Of a stretch of 51,688 nucleotides of DNA, positions 49,326 to 51,688 are shown piece by piece. This DNA comes from Dehalococcoidales bacterium (GTDB lineage: Bacteria; Chloroflexota; Dehalococcoidia; Dehalococcoidales; UBA5627), in NCBI GenBank assembly GCA_041656115.1, contig JBBAED010000008.1, forward strand, positions 1 to 51,688, read 5' to 3'. Made by a program: the position numbers and the translations under genes. Every line of letters starts with the position of its first letter. Within the stretch, counting starts at the first letter, position 1. The notes beneath the pieces are model-generated. The model did no database searches. It saw only the letters and a list, made by a program, of their open reading frames with translations, and was not told the origin of the DNA.

Positions 49326-50701
49326 TAGGCGCCTCCTATCAGGCAATGTTGTAATCGAATATGCGGGCTGCCGTTAGAAACCGGCAGGGGGGATTGTCCG
49401 CCCTTGCCGCAGCCTCCGCCTTCATTCATATCCAAATCGTTGCCGATGGCATCAATATTTTTGAGTGTTTCAAAAACGTTGCCGGTAAGCATTACCGGAC
49501 GGATTAATTCTTCAATCTTCCCGTTCCTTATCATATAAGCCTCACCGGCGGAAAAAGTAAACATTTCCATACTTGTAGTTCCGCCGTACCAGTTTTTGGC
49601 ATAAATCCCTTCTTTAACATCGGCAATCATTTCCTCAAAGGTAGTATCTCTTGGCTCTATGTAAGTGTTGGTCATACGGACAATCGGTGCAAACCGATAA
49701 CTGACCGAGCGTGCGTTTCCGGTTGCTTGCTCTCCCATTTTAGCCGCGGTTTCGCGGGAATGGAGCCTGCCGGATAACTTGCCTTCCCTGATAAGATAGG
49801 TTTTGGTGGTTGGGGTGCCTTCATCATCGTATTTGAAACTGCCGCGTAACCCCTCTATGCTTGCGCTGTCAACAATATTTAACTCTTTTGATCCGAATTC
49901 TTTCCCTAAGGTCATTAATTGGCGCAGGTTTTCGTTCTCGTAAACAAAATCGGCTTCGGAAAGATGCCCAAAAGCCTCGTGGACAAAGACCCCTGCCAGT
50001 ACCGGATCAAGCACTACTGTGTATTCCCCACCTTTTGCCTGCGGAGCCCTCAGAAGCGCCACCGATTTATCGGCCATTGCTTTAACCTCGGAGTGCAGGG
50101 ATTTGATACGAGTAAAATCTCCGCGGCTGCCTAAACTGAGGCTCGATTGCTGAACTTCATTACCGTTTGAAGCGACCGCCAAAAGGTAGATTGTGATATC
50201 GGATCTTTCTTGGGTAATGAAACTGCCGTCGGAATTAATAAAAACAGATTTTTTAATACTGTCTCCGTAGCTAACAACCGATGTTTGCAGCCCCGGTGTT
50301 TGCCAGATGATATTATTGTATTCATTGGCAAGCTCTTCTTTCTCGGCAAGTGATATTTTGAGCGGATTCCTGTCTTTTTCCAATAATATTTTATCCATGA
50401 TAGGTTCGGATTCCGGCAATTTGATATCGGAGTGCGGTACCAGCTTTGCCTGGCTGATAGCCTGCTCTATCCTTTCTGACAAGTTATCAAGATTATTGAA
50501 GCTGGAAAACCCCCATCCCCCTTTAACATTGGCGCGGATACTGCCGCCGATACTGCGGCCGGAATTGATGGAATCCAGTTTTTTACCGCGGTAGGAAAGA
50601 TTATTGGAGGTCGATTCTTCAAAACGTGCTTCAATGTAGTCTGCGTTGTATTTTTTAATGATTTCGGATGCCTCTGCGGCAATGTTTTCGATTTGTGACA
50701 C
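49325..50701 (-). CDS. tldD: TldD family metalloprotease
   Basis: 458 residues. The zinc motif HEAFGH at 241-246 and the later GGGCGKGGQSPLPVSNGSPH region place it as the catalytic subunit. In E. coli TldD with TldE trims peptides such as microcin B17 precursor and degrades the CcdA antitoxin. Start is GTG 50701 after GGGAG. First gene of an operon tldD-tldE-PAC2-HEAT-GNAT. Confidence 0.93.
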   Translation of the reverse strand: MSQIENIAAEASEIIKKYNADYIEARFEESTSNNLSYRGKKLDSINSGRSIGGSIRANVKGGWGFSSFNNLDNLSERIEQAISQAKLVPHSDIKLPESEPIMDKILLEKDRNPLKISLAEKEELANEYNNIIWQTPGLQTSVVSYGDSIKKSVFINSDGSFITQERSDITIYLLAVASNGNEVQQSSLSLGSRGDFTRIKSLHSEVKAMADKSVALLRAPQAKGGEYTVVLDPVLAGVFVHEAFGHLSEADFVYENENLRQLMTLGKEFGSKELNIVDSASIEGLRGSFKYDDEGTPTTKTYLIREGKLSGRLHSRETAAKMGEQATGNARSVSYRFAPIVRMTNTYIEPRDTTFEEMIADVKEGIYAKNWYGGTTSMEMFTFSAGEAYMIRNGKIEELIRPVMLTGNVFETLKNIDAIGNDLDMNEGGGCGKGGQSPLPVSNGSPHIRLQHCLIGGA

Positions 50702-50758
50702 AATTGTTCTCCCTTGGGGGGTATTTTGCGGGTAAATTGTAATAATATGTATGTATTC

Positions 50759-50787
50759 AGTTTAAATGAAATGTAATATACAGTCAA
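50759..50787 (-). promoter_or_regulatory. Promoter of the tldD operon
   Basis: Minus-strand TTGACT (50787-50782), 17-bp spacer, TAAACT (50764-50759), 58 nt before the GTG start. Confidence 0.6.
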
Positions 50788-51105
50788 TCGATATGGATAG
50801 CAGGGCGGATGTCGGGGCCCCGCGTGTGCAACAAATAACAATAATGATATTTGAAAAAGATTGCCGAGCCGTCCTTTCATAATTTATATTGGATTCTTTG
50901 CTACTCTCAATACGGTATGCAAATAAAAGGTCCGCAAATTTTGGCATGATTTGATGGGCACAGTTCATTGGATCATAAGGGTGCGGTATAAGACCGTAGA
51001 TTAATATATGAGCGGTTGGAGAAATACATTTTCCGCCTTGTTTTTTAAGAGCACAACTCCTTTTATTAAAAGAATAAAAAAATTATTTGGTAAAATTATC
51101 AAAAA
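50788..51105. other. Non-coding stretch with no recognisable feature
   Basis: About 320 bp between the tldD promoter and the rRNA promoters, increasingly A/T-rich to the right. Short open frames exist on the minus strand, but none has a ribosome site or a familiar composition. No tRNA fold or A/B/C repeat was found. Confidence 0.5.
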
Positions 51106-51109
51106 GCTT

Positions 51110-51137
51110 TTTACAAAAACTCTTTTTGTGATATAAT
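51110..51137 (+). promoter_or_regulatory. Upstream 16S rRNA promoter (P1)
   Basis: TTTACA (51110-51115), 16-bp spacer, TATAAT (51132-51137), preceded by an A/T-rich tract that could act as an UP element. The transcript leader would be about 180 nt. Confidence 0.6.
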
Positions 51138-51221
51138 AGGTAAGTAATGAGGGTATGGTTCTCGTGATTTATACCTAAAAACCATGCTTTATAATCTTGT
51201 GCAAGTAGCTCAAAAAGCAAA

Positions 51222-51250
51222 TTGACAAGGCCTTTTGAGTATGGTATTAT
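51222..51250 (+). promoter_or_regulatory. Proximal 16S rRNA promoter (P2)
   Basis: TTGACA (51222-51227), 17-bp spacer, TATTAT (51245-51250); an overlapping TATAAT follows at 51248-51253. About 70 nt before the 16S start. Tandem promoters are typical of rRNA operons. Confidence 0.75.
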
Positions 51251-51324
51251 AATCCCTGTTACAAAGTACCTTAACAATTGGATAGCGAGAGGAAGGTTCA
51301 ATTAAATTCTAAAAATTAAGTTAA

Positions 51325-51688
<364 letters not shown>

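Noticed and set aside
50467..50968. Minus-strand open frames at 50467-50880 and 50762-50968
   Set aside because: The first overlaps the tldD 5' end in another frame; both lack ribosome sites and have no recognisable sequence.

Overview
The window comes from a member of class Dehalococcoidia (Chloroflexota). The main evidence is the first ~360 nt of the 16S rRNA at the right end, whose bases look Dehalococcoides-like. The gene order also fits: an aro-pheA-tyrA operon facing away from one very long ribosomal operon, and a short 'core' MetE-type methionine synthase. GC content is moderate. The window starts inside the last ~280 nt of a 23S gene and ends inside a 16S gene, both on +. That is what an assembly contig lying between two rRNA loci would look like. 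No 5S or tRNA gene is visible.

Layout. (1) 1-1301: 23S 3' end, a terminator, a hicB/hicA toxin-antitoxin pair in which both genes look broken, and a small glutaredoxin. (2) 1390-10333, minus strand: aroF-aroB-aroD-aroE-aroK-aroA-aroC-pheA-tyrA, covering every step from DAHP to chorismate and the committed branches to Phe and Tyr. Upstream of aroF lies what reads as a complete ribosome-mediated attenuator: a consensus promoter, a 25-residue leader peptide with the run TFFYYEYYFTW, three mutually exclusive RNA pairings and an intrinsic terminator. (3) 10395-30762, plus strand: str, S10, spc and alpha operons fused (rpsL-rpsG-fusA-rpsJ ... rpoA-rplQ-truA-rplM-rpsI), without tuf, ending in a strong terminator.

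(4) 30766-40888: sugar-phosphate genes (phosphomannomutase/phosphoglucomutase and PGI/PMI-type isomerase), the SAM cycle (metK, ahcY, core MetE-like synthase) and an APH-like/P-loop kinase fusion. These are interrupted by three blocks of intergenic palindromic repeats made of three families, here called A, B and C. The core MetE gene has a C-A-B cassette on each side. (5) 40889-50787, all minus strand: an ABC-2 exporter pair, a large lipoprotein of unknown function with a structured leader, and the operon tldD-tldE-PAC2-HEAT-GNAT. (6) 50788-51688: non-coding DNA, two promoters and the 16S start.

The aro operon and the ribosomal operon diverge from a ~460-nt regulatory region, so amino-acid supply and translation capacity share one intergenic control zone. 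Ribosomal genes overlap or nearly abut and often use GTG or TTG starts. Several starts below were moved downstream of the longest ORF because the Shine-Dalgarno, the family alignment, or an overlap with the upstream stop decided it.
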